64,000 nucleotides of DNA from Neoroseomonas eburnea (GCF_018129005.1 NZ_JAAEDL010000001.1:124001-188000); one strand, 5' to 3'. Positions 45,190-55,129 are shown, numbered from the stretch's first letter. The notes: generated by a model not told the origin, from the letters alone. A program made the numbers and translations.

Positions 45190-46257
45190 TCAGCGGTTGT
45201 AGATCGCGCCGATCGCGACCGCGTTCTGGCCAAGGCTGTTGGCACCGGCGTTCTGGTTCACCTGCGCCACGCCCGTCAGGCCGTTGAAGGAATTGGTCAG
45301 GCTGACCCGGGCGGCACCGCCGCTCGCGCCAGCATGGTTGTACGCGACGCTGCCGAAGTTGCCGGCCGCGGCGATGGTGGTGGAGAGGTCTTCCTGCGCG
45401 CAGTTGCAGTACGTGATGGCGGCCAGGCCCGTCGCGTTCTGCTGGGCGCTGTTCGCCCCTGCGTTCTGGTTGACGTTGGCCGCGCCGATGAAGCCCCGGA
45501 AGGCGCCATCCATGGTGGCCGCGGCACGGTGTTCATAGTCGCGCGAAGAGTTGCCAACCACGGCGCCGATATTCGCGGCGATCGCCCAGGCGTCGCGGTC
45601 CTGCCGCTGGCCCTGGATCTGATCCACGGCCGCCACGGCGGTCGCGTTCTGTTGCAGGCTGTTGGCGCCGGCGTTCTGGTTCACCTGCACCACGCCCGTC
45701 GCAGTGGCGAAGGAGCCATCCATGTCGACGGTGGCCACGCCGCCGCCGCCGCCACCGTGGCCATGGCCGCCACGACGGCTCGGACCATCATGATGCCCGC
45801 GCCGGCCTTCCTCGCCGTTCTGGCTGCTGTTGCCCCCCACCGTGCCGACATTGGCGGCGACGGCATTGGCGTTCGCGTCACCGAAGCTGCCGCCACGACC
45901 GTGGCCATGGCCGTTCCGCGGGGTTTCCTGCACGACGCATTCGCAGCCTTCGATGTAGGCCACCGCGACCGCGTTCTGTTGTGCGCTGTTGGCGCCGGCA
46001 TTCTGGTTCACGTTGGCGACGCCGCGCATGCCGCTGAAGCCGCCGGTCATGTTGACCCGTGCGCCATGATCATCGCGGGTGCCCGCGCGGTTGCGGCTGA
46101 CGTCGCCGATGTTCACCGCGAGCGCCGCGGCGTAGTAGTCCTCGATCGTCCGCTGGCTGTGATGGCCGCCACGGCGGTCATCCCGCCGGTTCCCCTCCGC
46201 ATAGGCGCCGCCGCTCACGACGAGCAGGCCCGCGGTGGCCAGAAGAAGCTTGCGCAT
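45190..46257 (-). CDS. Four-repeat exported protein, candidate functional-amyloid subunit
   Basis: A 355-residue protein. Signal peptide ends near residue 20 (AYA). Four repeat units of about 60-80 residues cover about 43-102, 129-211, 222-282 and 292-355. Each has an AANxGxVxxNSS half, a spacer, then a near-invariant VNQNAGANS block (83-91, 192-200, 262-270, 333-341) followed by xxQNAxAxxAI. CxC pairs (C105/C107 and C284/C286) and Gly/His-rich spacers lie between. Asn/Gln/Gly/Ala content and strand-turn-strand spacing match curlin- and FapC-like subunits. A sigma-54 promoter lies 150 bases upstream. Confidence 0.8.
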   Translation of the reverse strand: MRKLLLATAGLLVVSGGAYAEGNRRDDRRGGHHSQRTIEDYYAAALAVNIGDVSRNRAGTRDDHGARVNMTGGFSGMRGVANVNQNAGANSAQQNAVAVAYIEGCECVVQETPRNGHGHGRGGSFGDANANAVAANVGTVGGNSSQNGEEGRRGHHDGPSRRGGHGHGGGGGGVATVDMDGSFATATGVVQVNQNAGANSLQQNATAVAAVDQIQGQRQDRDAWAIAANIGAVVGNSSRDYEHRAAATMDGAFRGFIGAANVNQNAGANSAQQNATGLAAITYCNCAQEDLSTTIAAAGNFGSVAYNHAGASGGAARVSLTNSFNGLTGVAQVNQNAGANSLGQNAVAIGAIYNR

Positions 46258-46409
46258 GCCGTTTACCCCTTCGATCGATTGTTGTGGGCGGCCACCCGCC
46301 GGCGCGGATCGACCGTCGCGTGGCGGCAGGGCGGGGGAACGACGCATTCCGCATCGCTGCAAAGGGCTGACGTTCTCCCGCACGCCTCCGGCGCGCAGGC
46401 ATGGGCAAC

Positions 46410-46424
46410 GCAACGCCTGTGCCA
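46410..46424 (-). promoter_or_regulatory. Sigma-54 promoter (-24/-12) of the repeat-protein gene
   Basis: On the minus strand the sequence is TGGCACAGGCGTTGC, that is TGGCAC-N5-TTGC, an exact match to the -24/-12 consensus with GG and GC at the correct spacing. Transcription would start near 46397, about 140 bases before the ATG of the four-repeat protein. A GAFTGA-containing activator is encoded in the same cluster (48529-49722). Confidence 0.8.
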
Positions 46425-46867
46425 CGGGGTGCAGCGCCAGGGCGCGGTCCGCGAAGGCCAGGTTTTCCGGGGGTTTGCGGGAGGCGCCGCGTCGCCACGG
46501 CGGCGCCTGGAAACCACGGCGCGAGAAACCGGCCGGGATCATCATCGGCCTGGGCGAAAAGCGTAAACACGAAGTTGTCAGCGTTAACGTATCATTTACG
46601 AATTAATCACGCAGCGCAGGCGGCGCTCGTTTTCACAAATTGGTGATCTCAGGCCTCTCGTCGCAGGCCGCGCCTGCCGGCCTGACACCGGCCCCGCAGC
46701 GGCCATGCGCGCTTGCGCCGGTCGTCGCCGCGGCGCCGAGCGGGCCACAGTCTTCCACGCTTGGTTCGCCGTGGCCGCGCCGCCCCGACCGGTGCCGGCC
46801 CCTGTCTGCCTCGCCGGGTCTCGTACCGGCCAGCCTGTCGGCTGATCCGGCATGAGGGTCCTGGTCT

Positions 46868-46937
46868 GGCGCGCAGCCGCCACACCAGCCCTGCGCGCGC
46901 TGATCGGCGCGCAGCCGCCACACCAGCCCTGCGCGCG
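46868..46937. repeat. 32-nt direct repeat, two copies
   Basis: GGCGCGCAGCCGCCACACC...CCTGCGCGCG occurs at 46868-46899 and again, identical, at 46906-46937. The 6 bases between (CTGATC) are part of a 38-bp period. It is too short for a CRISPR array (two copies, no cas genes). It looks like a recent tandem duplication in the regulatory region. Confidence 0.7.
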
Positions 46938-47116
46938 ATGCCGTTCGCCTTGCTGATGTCCTCATCGGCAAGGCTCGGCGATATCGGGCGAGGCTGCGGG
47001 GGCGGCGGACGTGCGCGAACAGCCTTCGGCGCCCTGTGTGGCGCGCAGGCCCGCCGCGGCGCCGCGACGCGCCGCAGGCCCGGCTCCGTGGAGGCCGCTG
47101 CCTCGCGCGGCCGCCC

Positions 47117-48484
47117 TCAGAGGCTGAAGCGGATCGGCACGCGGAAGATGAGCCGTGCCGCCGGGGCGCTTTCCGTCGTGCCGATCTGCACACCGAGGTT
47201 GAAGCTGACCCGCTCGGAGGCCCGGTAGGACAGGCCGAAATTGAAGCTGCCGATATCGAGGCCAGAACCTGCGATCCGGCTGCCGCCGGCGCTGGAGGAG
47301 AACACCCAGACCTGTTCGTAGCCGAGGCTCAGCGAGGTGCGCTCGTTGAGCGCGAAACCGACGCCGAAATTCATCCCGATGCCGTCGCCCGGATCGAGGT
47401 CGGTGGGGGTCGAGGGTCCGCCCGCCGGATCCTGCACGTCCACGGTCCGCCCGATGTTCCAGATGTAGCGCAACCCGCCGAAGAACACCGCGGGGTCGGT
47501 GGCCCATGCGACGGTGACCCCCGGCTCGACCGACCAGAAGCCTGTTCCTGTCGGCAGTTCCCGCGCGAGCCCGCGCAGGAAGGCGCCTTGCGGGTCGTTG
47601 ACGGTGTAGATCGGCACCTCGAACGGGCTGCGGCCGGTGTCGCTCTTGACCCGGAGGTTGGCGATGAAGATCGGCCAGTCCTGCTGCCCCGCGTTGATCT
47701 GGTAGCTGGCGCCGAACTCGATGTCGCCGATGCCGCTGCCCGTCGGGCCGACGGTGATCGGGGAGGCGGTGATGTCCGCCGGCGCGGTCTGGATCGTGCT
47801 GCTGCGGTAGACGTAGGGGAAGCGCGCGTTCACCTCCAGCCGGTCGGTGATGCCGTAGCGCAGCGTGAGCGCCGCGACGGTCGCGCGTTCTATGTCGCGG
47901 CGGATGTCGACGGTGCCGAAGGTGATGCCGGGGATGATGGAGAAGCCGTTCACCGCCGCCACGGTGTTCTGCGAGTAGAGGTAGTTGATCTCCGGTTCGA
48001 GCGAGATCGAGCCGCGCGGCGTCAGGATGCCGCCCACGCGCGCGAGCGTCGGGTCGGTGGCGAGGACGCGCTGCTGCTCCTGCCGGCGTGCCGCCTCGGC
48101 CTCGGCGGCGGTCGAAGGGCGCTGGCCGTCGCGCGCCGCGGCGGGCCCTCCGGTCGGCGGCGGGGCGGGTGCCGGCTGCACCACGGCCTGGTCCTCGCCC
48201 GCCGGTCGCGCGGCGGTCGGGCGGGGCGGGCGCCGCGGAGCGCCCACCGCTTGGCGCAGCCCGTCGATTTCCCGCGCCTGGGTGTCGATCAGCCGCTGCT
48301 GCCGGGAGAGCTGGTTGGCCTGCTCCTGGATCTGGCGCTGCTGGCGCTCGAACATCTCCCGCAACTGTCGCAGTTCGTCGGCCGAGGCGCCCTGGGCGAG
48401 AGCCCCCGGCGGTTGAAGCATCAGCGCGCCGGCGATCAGTGTCGCGGCACCGGGCCAGCCCGGCCGAATCCCCGTGGTCGCCAT
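47117..48484 (-). CDS. Outer-membrane barrel with N-terminal coiled coil (FapF-like exporter)
   Basis: A 455-residue protein. The signal peptide ends near residue 30 (ALA). Residues 35-80 are a coiled coil (LREMFERQQRQIQEQ...). A proline-rich linker spans about 83-115. A transmembrane beta barrel runs from about 155 to the end, opening RGSISLEPEINYLYSQN and closing with a terminal hydrophobic strand VPIRFSL. This is the order found in FapF, the trimeric Fap exporter. A general 'phenol MetA-pathway' barrel annotation is also possible. GAGGAGG supports the start. It is co-oriented with the activator gene 44 bases upstream. Confidence 0.8.
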   Translation of the reverse strand: MATTGIRPGWPGAATLIAGALMLQPPGALAQGASADELRQLREMFERQQRQIQEQANQLSRQQRLIDTQAREIDGLRQAVGAPRRPPRPTAARPAGEDQAVVQPAPAPPPTGGPAAARDGQRPSTAAEAEAARRQEQQRVLATDPTLARVGGILTPRGSISLEPEINYLYSQNTVAAVNGFSIIPGITFGTVDIRRDIERATVAALTLRYGITDRLEVNARFPYVYRSSTIQTAPADITASPITVGPTGSGIGDIEFGASYQINAGQQDWPIFIANLRVKSDTGRSPFEVPIYTVNDPQGAFLRGLARELPTGTGFWSVEPGVTVAWATDPAVFFGGLRYIWNIGRTVDVQDPAGGPSTPTDLDPGDGIGMNFGVGFALNERTSLSLGYEQVWVFSSSAGGSRIAGSGLDIGSFNFGLSYRASERVSFNLGVQIGTTESAPAARLIFRVPIRFSL

Positions 48485-48528
48485 TCCCGCCGTCCTCCTC
48501 ACCCCCGCTCGGCCCCTTGCCGGCACCG

Positions 48529-49722
<1,194 letters not shown>

Positions 49723-50278
49723 CGACGGCGTCTCCGTCCCCGATGGCGCGGGTTGTCATCAATCGCATGTGAACCTGTGCGACGCCGTGAGGTGCGACAC
49801 AGCACGCGGACGACCAGACCGAGACCATCCCGGTACGATTTCCGGGAGCAGATCACCTCAAGGCGACGTGATGCAACCATCAAAAAAAAGACTGGTTCGT
49901 TTGAGAGAGATGACAAGCGTTGTGAGATAATTGCGTAGTCGGGTGAGGCACGCATTCCAGGCGTCTTGGCGGATTTCAAGGAGCAACGCGAAGGCGCCAT
50001 ATCTATTCTTGAGGCATATCATGTAATTTCGCCTAAGAGTTTATGTTGCTTCCACTAGCGCCCGCGGCAGGGCTTCGGCCGCGGGGTTCCTCGATGGCCG
50101 CACTGGCAAGGTGGGGCGCCATGCAGGCTGCCGCTGCGCCGCCCCGCCCGTGGGCTCCAAGGGTGATCGCAATGGCGGCGCGATGCACGGCGCATCGCCG
50201 GCGACCGGCTGGACCGGTTGACCCGCGCCCGGCTCCGCCCGACCCTGCCGGCAGGTTGCCCCGCCGCGAGGAGAACAC
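49723..50278. other. Long divergent intergenic region, AT-rich core
   Basis: 556 bases between the sigma-54 activator (minus) and the Hint protein (plus). About 49850-50045 is strikingly AT-rich for this genome, with an A8 run and several ATAT/TTTA words. It should hold the activator promoter. I see no -24/-12 site, repeat-family copy or gene. Confidence 0.5.
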
Positions 50279-50908
50279 GTGACCGACGCTTCGCCCCCTC
50301 GCGGCCTGCCGATCGGGACCCTGGTGCTCACGCCGTCCGGCCCCACGGCGGTGGAGGACCTGGCGCCGGGGGCCGTGGTGCTGGCCGTCTCAGGGGGGGC
50401 GGCCCCATTCCAGACCGTGGTCGAGGTCAGGCGCGTCCGGATCGAGGGGCCGGTCATCCGCATCCGCGCGAGCGCGCTCACGGACGGCGCACCGCACGAG
50501 GACCTGCTGCTGCCGCCGCGCCACGCCCTGCTGCTGGACGGCACGCTGATCGCGGCCGGAAAGCTGGTGGACGGATACGGGATCCTGTGGGAGGCGCCCG
50601 ACGCACCGCTCGAGGCGATCGACCTCGTGCTCGCCGCCCACGATGCCGTGCTGGCCGGAGGGGCCGCGGTGGAAACCGCGCCGGCGGCGGATGCGCCGCC
50701 CTGCGCCCCGCGCAGAGAGCCCGACGGCGCACTGCGCGCCTTGCTGTCCTGGCGGGCGGAGGTGCTCGGCCTGGCTCCGTTGCCCGCGCCGCCCGCTGCC
50801 GCCGCGGCGCTGGTATCCGTCGCGGCGGGCACGCTGCGCGACCGCCTCGCCGGATCGCCGCTCGCTCCGGTGACGCCGCCCGCGCCACCGCTGCCCGAAC
50901 CCGGCTGA
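50279..50908 (+). CDS. Hint (Hedgehog/intein)-domain protein
   Basis: A 209-residue protein. The N-terminal two thirds resembles the Hint_2 family: GLPIGTLVLTPSGPTAVEDLAPGAVVLAV, then VVEVRRVRI, and LLLPPRHALLLDGTLIAAGKLVDG. The usual catalytic cysteine at the start of the Hint block is not obvious, so splicing or self-cleavage is doubtful. A variable alanine/proline-rich C-terminus follows. GTG start after GAGGAG. Function unknown. Confidence 0.75.
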   Translation: MTDASPPRGLPIGTLVLTPSGPTAVEDLAPGAVVLAVSGGAAPFQTVVEVRRVRIEGPVIRIRASALTDGAPHEDLLLPPRHALLLDGTLIAAGKLVDGYGILWEAPDAPLEAIDLVLAAHDAVLAGGAAVETAPAADAPPCAPRREPDGALRALLSWRAEVLGLAPLPAPPAAAAALVSVAAGTLRDRLAGSPLAPVTPPAPPLPEPG

Positions 50909-50974
50909 CGCCGCGCGCATGGCGGCGGCGCGCGGGCCTGCCTACATTGCCCTCGTCCAACCGGAGGATCCGCC

Positions 50975-52147
50975 ATGACCGAGGCTTGCATCGTGGGCTG
51001 GGCCCACAGCCCCTTCGGCAAGCGCGAGGACGCGCCCGACCTCGAGACCCTGATCGCCGGCGTCGCGCGCGCCGCCATCGAGGATGCCGGCATCGCGCCG
51101 GAGGATGTCGATGCCGGTTTCGTCGGCGTCTTCGGCGAAGGGTTCACCCCCCAGGGCTTCCCGGCCTCGCTCGTGCTGCAATCCGTGCCCGAGCTCCGCT
51201 TCAGGCCGATCACCCGCTACGAGAATGCCTGCGCGACCGGCAGCGCCGCGATCCATGGCGCGCGGGATTTCCTCGCCGCCGGCCGCGGCCGCTTCGCGCT
51301 GGTCGTCGGGGCCGAGAAGATGACCTCGACCCCCGGGCCGAAGGTGGGCGACATCCTGCTGACGGCGTCCTACCGCAAGACCGAGCAGGACATCGACGGC
51401 GGCTTCGCCGGCGTCTTCGGACGCATCGCGGAGGCCTATTTCCAGCGCCACGGCGACCAGTCCGACGCGCTCGCCGCGATCGCGGCGAAGAACCACCGGA
51501 ACGGCGTGGACAATCCCTGGGCCCAGATGCGCAAGGATCTCGGCTACGAGTTCTGCCGCACCGAGAGCGAGAAGAACCCCTATGTCGCCCGCCCGCTGAA
51601 GCGGACCGACTGCTCGCTCGTCTCCGACGGCGCCGCCGCGCTGGTGATGACCGATGCCGAGACGGCGACGGCCATGGCCAAGGCGGTGCGCTTCCGCGCC
51701 GCGGTGCAGGTCAACGACTTCCTCCCGATCGCCGCGCGCGACATCATCCGCTTCGAGGGCGCGCGCACGGCCTGGGCGCGGGCCTATGAGCAGGCGGGCA
51801 TCGCGCTGTCCGACCTTTCCTTCGTCGAGACGCATGACTGCTTCACCATCGCCGAGCTCATCGAATACGAGGCGATGGGCCTGACGCCCGAAGGGCAGGG
51901 CGCGCGGGCCGCGCTGGAAGGCTGGACCCGCGCAGACGGCCGGCTGCCGGTGAACCGCTCGGGCGGGCTCAAGTCGAAGGGCCACCCGATCGGCGCGACG
52001 GGCGTGTCCATGCACGTGCTGGCGGCGATGCAGCTTACCGGCAGCGCGGGCGCCATGCAGCTTCCGAAGGCGGAACTCGGCGGCGTGTTCAACATGGGCG
52101 GCGCGGCCGTGGCCAACTACGTCTCGGTGCTCGAGCGGGCGAAGTAG
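50975..52147 (+). CDS. Thiolase-family acetyl-CoA acetyltransferase
   Basis: A 390-residue thiolase. The nucleophile is Cys86 in YENACATGSAAIHGA, the middle histidine region is VETHDCFTIAE near 290, and the C-terminal motif is KGHPIGATGVSMHV near 339. HDCF instead of the usual NEAF places it with SCP-x-like thiolases that act on unusual or branched acyl-CoAs rather than with AtoB. A strong CGGAGGA ribosome site supports the start. No beta-oxidation genes are adjacent. Confidence 0.88.
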   Translation: MTEACIVGWAHSPFGKREDAPDLETLIAGVARAAIEDAGIAPEDVDAGFVGVFGEGFTPQGFPASLVLQSVPELRFRPITRYENACATGSAAIHGARDFLAAGRGRFALVVGAEKMTSTPGPKVGDILLTASYRKTEQDIDGGFAGVFGRIAEAYFQRHGDQSDALAAIAAKNHRNGVDNPWAQMRKDLGYEFCRTESEKNPYVARPLKRTDCSLVSDGAAALVMTDAETATAMAKAVRFRAAVQVNDFLPIAARDIIRFEGARTAWARAYEQAGIALSDLSFVETHDCFTIAELIEYEAMGLTPEGQGARAALEGWTRADGRLPVNRSGGLKSKGHPIGATGVSMHVLAAMQLTGSAGAMQLPKAELGGVFNMGGAAVANYVSVLERAK

Positions 52148-52392
52148 CCGTCCCGCGCCGGCAGGCATCGCGACGCGCCCGGGAGCGCCGTTCCGGGCCG
52201 GTGGGGTCGGCGCGGCGGCTGGTCCGGCCGCGGGGCCGTCGGGTGCCGCCGGGCGCGTTGTGCCGCCGCCGAATGCAGGCGCCGGCATCCATCTTTTGTT
52301 CACTTCCCTGCCGCCAGAGTGACGCCTCGGACCAGGGTCGGCAGCGCCGATCCCTGCGTTCCCCGGGCCCGGATGGAGGCGGACGGATCGCG

Positions 52393-54084
52393 ATGGACGG
52401 GATGGCGGAGGCGGGCACCGCGACGCGGACCCCACGGGCGCCCGGCAAGGAGCAACTCGCCGCGGCCGCGCTCGAAACCCTGCCCGAGGGCGTCCTCAGC
52501 TTCGATTCCAACCTTCGCATCGGGCTGGTGAGCGGGCGCGCCAGCGTGCTGCTCGGCCTCGCCCGCACCGGCCGCCAGGCGCGCGGCCTCGCCGAGATGC
52601 TGGAGGCGAGCCCGCGGCTCGACCGCGATGCGGTCGCGGCGCTGATGGCCGCCTGCCTCGACGCCACCACGCCGGACGGGGATCGGGAGGCGAATCTCCG
52701 CCTCGAGGGCGCGCCGGGGCTGCGCTTCGGCATCCGTCGCGCGACGCCCGGCACCTGGATCCTCAGCATCGTCCCCGATACGGCGCTGGCTGGTGGAGGC
52801 GGGACGGACCCGCTCACCGGGCTTGCCGACCGCGCCATGTTCGAGGCGCGGCTCGCTGCCGCGCTCGACCGTCCGTCGCGCCGGCGCGGCGGCTGCGCCG
52901 TGCTGCTGTGCGACCTCGAAGGCATCCGCGCCGTCAACCAGGTGCTCGGCCACGCGATCGGGGAGGACCTGCTGCGCGCCGCCGCGCGCCGCCTGCAGGC
53001 CGCGGTGCGCGACGGAGACCTCGTCGCCCGCATGGCCGGGGAGGAATTCGCCGTGCTGCAGAGCGAGGTCGCCGATCCCTCCCAGGCCGCGTCGCTCGCA
53101 GGGCGGCTCGTGGACCTGCTCGGCCGCCCCTACCTCATCGCCGGGGAAACCGTCGTCGTGGCGCCGCGCGTCGGCATTGCCGTGGCGCCCTCCGACGGGA
53201 GCGAGGCGCCGCTGCTGCTGCGCCGCGCCGCCATGGCCCGGCACGAAACCCCGCTCGACAGCGACGGTGCCTGGCGCCGCTTCAGCCCGGAGATGGACAC
53301 GCGCTGGCAGGAGACCCGCGCCCTGGAGGCGGCGCTCCGCCGGGCCGCCGCCGAAGGCGAGTTCGAGCTCCATTTCCAGCCGCAGGTTGCCCTGCCCGGC
53401 GCCCGCCTCACCGGCTTCGAGGCGCTGATCCGCTGGCGCCATCCGGAGCGCGGGCTGCTGACCCCGGTGATCTTCCTGCCGGTGGCCGAACGGCTCGGCC
53501 TGATGCGCCGCATCGGCGCCTGGGTACTGCGGGAGGCCTGCCGCGCCGCCGCCACCTGGCCGGCGGAGCTGCGGGTCGCGGTCAACATCTCACCCTGCCA
53601 GTTCGAGGACGGGATGCTGCCGGCGACGGTGGCAGCCGCGCTGGAGGCGAGCGGCCTGCCGCCGGGGCGGCTCGAACTCGAGGTGACCGAGACGGTGCTG
53701 CTGGCCAGCGCCGATTCCGCGCTCGGTCAGTTGCAGGCGCTGCGGGAACGCGGCGTCGGCATCGCCATGGACGATTTCGGTACCGGTCATTCCTCCCTGA
53801 CGCAGTTGCGCGTCTTTCCCTTCGACCGGCTGAAGATCGACCGCTCCTTCGTCAAGGATCTGCCCTGCGGCAGCGATGCGATGGCGATCGTGCGCGCGGT
53901 GACGGGACTCGGGCGCAGCCTTGGCATGGCCGTGACGGCCGAAGGGGTCGAGACGCCCGCGCAGCTCAGCGCCCTGCTCAACGAGGGCTGCGATGCCGCC
54001 CAGGGCTATCTGTTCGGCCGGCCGGTGCCGGAAGCCCAGGTGGGGACGGCGATCGAGGCGCTCTCGGCCGGCGCGGCGGCGTGA
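52393..54084 (+). CDS. GGDEF-EAL dual-domain c-di-GMP protein
   Basis: A 563-residue protein. An N-terminal PAS-like region (about 20-125, EGVLSFDSNLRIGLVSGRA) is followed by a GGDEF domain (about 135-300) whose active site reads AGEEF (215-219) rather than GGDEF/GGEEF, so cyclase activity may be reduced. The EAL domain (about 315-560) keeps the key residues: FEALIRW, NISPCQF, EVTET, DDFGTGHSSL, KIDRSF, AEGVET and QGYLFGRP. Phosphodiesterase activity is therefore likely. The start is an ATG with a moderate ribosome site. It lies 3 kb from the fibre cluster. Confidence 0.88.
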   Translation: MDGMAEAGTATRTPRAPGKEQLAAAALETLPEGVLSFDSNLRIGLVSGRASVLLGLARTGRQARGLAEMLEASPRLDRDAVAALMAACLDATTPDGDREANLRLEGAPGLRFGIRRATPGTWILSIVPDTALAGGGGTDPLTGLADRAMFEARLAAALDRPSRRRGGCAVLLCDLEGIRAVNQVLGHAIGEDLLRAAARRLQAAVRDGDLVARMAGEEFAVLQSEVADPSQAASLAGRLVDLLGRPYLIAGETVVVAPRVGIAVAPSDGSEAPLLLRRAAMARHETPLDSDGAWRRFSPEMDTRWQETRALEAALRRAAAEGEFELHFQPQVALPGARLTGFEALIRWRHPERGLLTPVIFLPVAERLGLMRRIGAWVLREACRAAATWPAELRVAVNISPCQFEDGMLPATVAAALEASGLPPGRLELEVTETVLLASADSALGQLQALRERGVGIAMDDFGTGHSSLTQLRVFPFDRLKIDRSFVKDLPCGSDAMAIVRAVTGLGRSLGMAVTAEGVETPAQLSALLNEGCDAAQGYLFGRPVPEAQVGTAIEALSAGAAA

Positions 54085-54120
54085 TGCCGGGTGCGCGCAG
54101 CCGGATCGGCTGCCATTCGC

Positions 54121-54200
54121 CCTGGCTCACGGCATCCCCCCGGATCCTCTGCTCTGGCGGGCATCTTCACCCGATCAGGTGATTCCACCTGATCGGGAAC
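54121..54200. repeat. Family A palindromic element
   Basis: CCTGGCTCACGGCATCC, variable middle, then CATCTTCACCCGATCAGGTGATTCCACCTGATCGG. The core palindrome is CCGATCAGGTG/CACCTGATCGG-like with a short loop. It is the best-preserved copy together with 36301-36378. Confidence 0.8.
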
Positions 54201-54338
54201 TGCTCCGACGTCCGGACATTGCTTTCGGCGGACCGGCTGTCCGGCCGCTTTCCCGCACAGCGGCGGGCGCGGCCACGCGCCGCGGCGAAGACCGGCCGCG
54301 CAAGGGCTACGCTCTGATGCGTCCGGCCCGACGCCGGC

Positions 54339-55037
54339 TCAACGCGGCATCGCGGCAACCGCCGCCGCCTGGTCGCGCAGCGCCTTGAGCACGCAAGGAT
54401 CGAACTGCGCCGGGCTGATGCGGCCATCGCCCTCGAGCATCCGGCCGAGTGCCTCGTCGTGGTCCTGCGCGTCCTTGTAGGGGCGCTCGGAGCGCAGGGC
54501 GTCGTAGACATCGGCCACCGCCACCAAGCGCGCGGCGAGCGGGATCTTCTCGCCGGCCAGCCCGGACGGGTAGCCGCTGCCGTCCCACCGTTCGTGGTGC
54601 GCGAGCGCGATGGTGGCCGCGAGACGCATCCACGGGCTGGTGGCATAGGCGAGGATGCTGGCGCCGAGCAAGGTGTGGCGCTCCATCACGCGGCGCGCCT
54701 CGGGGTCGAGCACGTGGCGGTGACCGAGCACGCCCTCCGGCAGCGACATCTTGCCGATGTCATGCAGCGCGGCGGCGCGTTCCAGCAGTGCCTGCTGTTC
54801 CTCGGAGATGCCGAGCGCGGCCGCGAGCATCGCCGCGAGGCGCCCCACTCGGAAGGGATGCTCCCGGCCTTCCGGGTCGCTCGCGAGGCTGCGCCAGACG
54901 AGACCTTCCAATGCCTCGTCATGGGCGGAACAGACGCAGGCCAGCCGGTCCGGCGCCTTGACTGCGGGTGCGTATCCCCGTCCGCAGCGCGGACAGATCG
55001 AGGGCGTCTCGACCGGGACCAGGGAAATCGCGTTCAT
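54339..55037 (-). CDS. HD-GYP domain c-di-GMP phosphodiesterase
   Basis: A 232-residue protein. A small cysteine-rich N-terminus (CPRCGR at 15-20 and CVC at 34-36) may form a zinc knuckle. The HD-GYP domain has HD at 92-93 (ALHDIGKMSLP) and the full HHERWDGSGYP signature at 147-157, so hydrolysis of c-di-GMP to pGpG/GMP is expected. Starts at 55049 and 55088 are also possible; no strong ribosome site decides. It faces the GGDEF-EAL gene across a family A repeat. Confidence 0.85.
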   Translation of the reverse strand: MNAISLVPVETPSICPRCGRGYAPAVKAPDRLACVCSAHDEALEGLVWRSLASDPEGREHPFRVGRLAAMLAAALGISEEQQALLERAAALHDIGKMSLPEGVLGHRHVLDPEARRVMERHTLLGASILAYATSPWMRLAATIALAHHERWDGSGYPSGLAGEKIPLAARLVAVADVYDALRSERPYKDAQDHDEALGRMLEGDGRISPAQFDPCVLKALRDQAAAVAAMPR

Positions 55038-55129
55038 GCCTGCCGCCATCGGGCAACTCTGCCCTGATCGATGCTGCAACTTAGGCATCCCGAATGTCTC
55101 GGAAAAGACGCAGGCTCACGAAATTTCGC

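Larger units (their letters stand above)
46258..47116. other. Long regulatory intergenic region of the fibre cluster
   Basis: 859 bases without a gene. On the minus strand it holds the sigma-54 promoter (46410-46424) and a leader of about 140 bases. About 46560-46625 is a strongly AT-rich patch that includes the palindrome CGTTAACG, the right place for an activator or IHF site. A 32-nt tandem duplication is at 46868-46937. The remainder up to the barrel gene is GC-rich and unremarkable. Confidence 0.55.

Noticed and set aside
45190-46257. Curli (CsgA) identity for the four-repeat protein
   Set aside because: The repeat length (60-80 residues rather than about 22) and the absence of csgG, csgE and csgF, together with a C39 peptidase and a coiled-coil barrel, fit Fap-like export better.
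46868-46937. Direct repeats suggestive of a CRISPR array
   Set aside because: Only two copies with a 6-base separator, no spacer of normal length and no cas genes.
46596-47193. Minus-strand Arg/Ala/Gly-rich open frames in the fibre regulatory region
   Set aside because: They have low complexity, run through the tandem 32-nt repeat and the barrel gene in another frame, and have no start signals.
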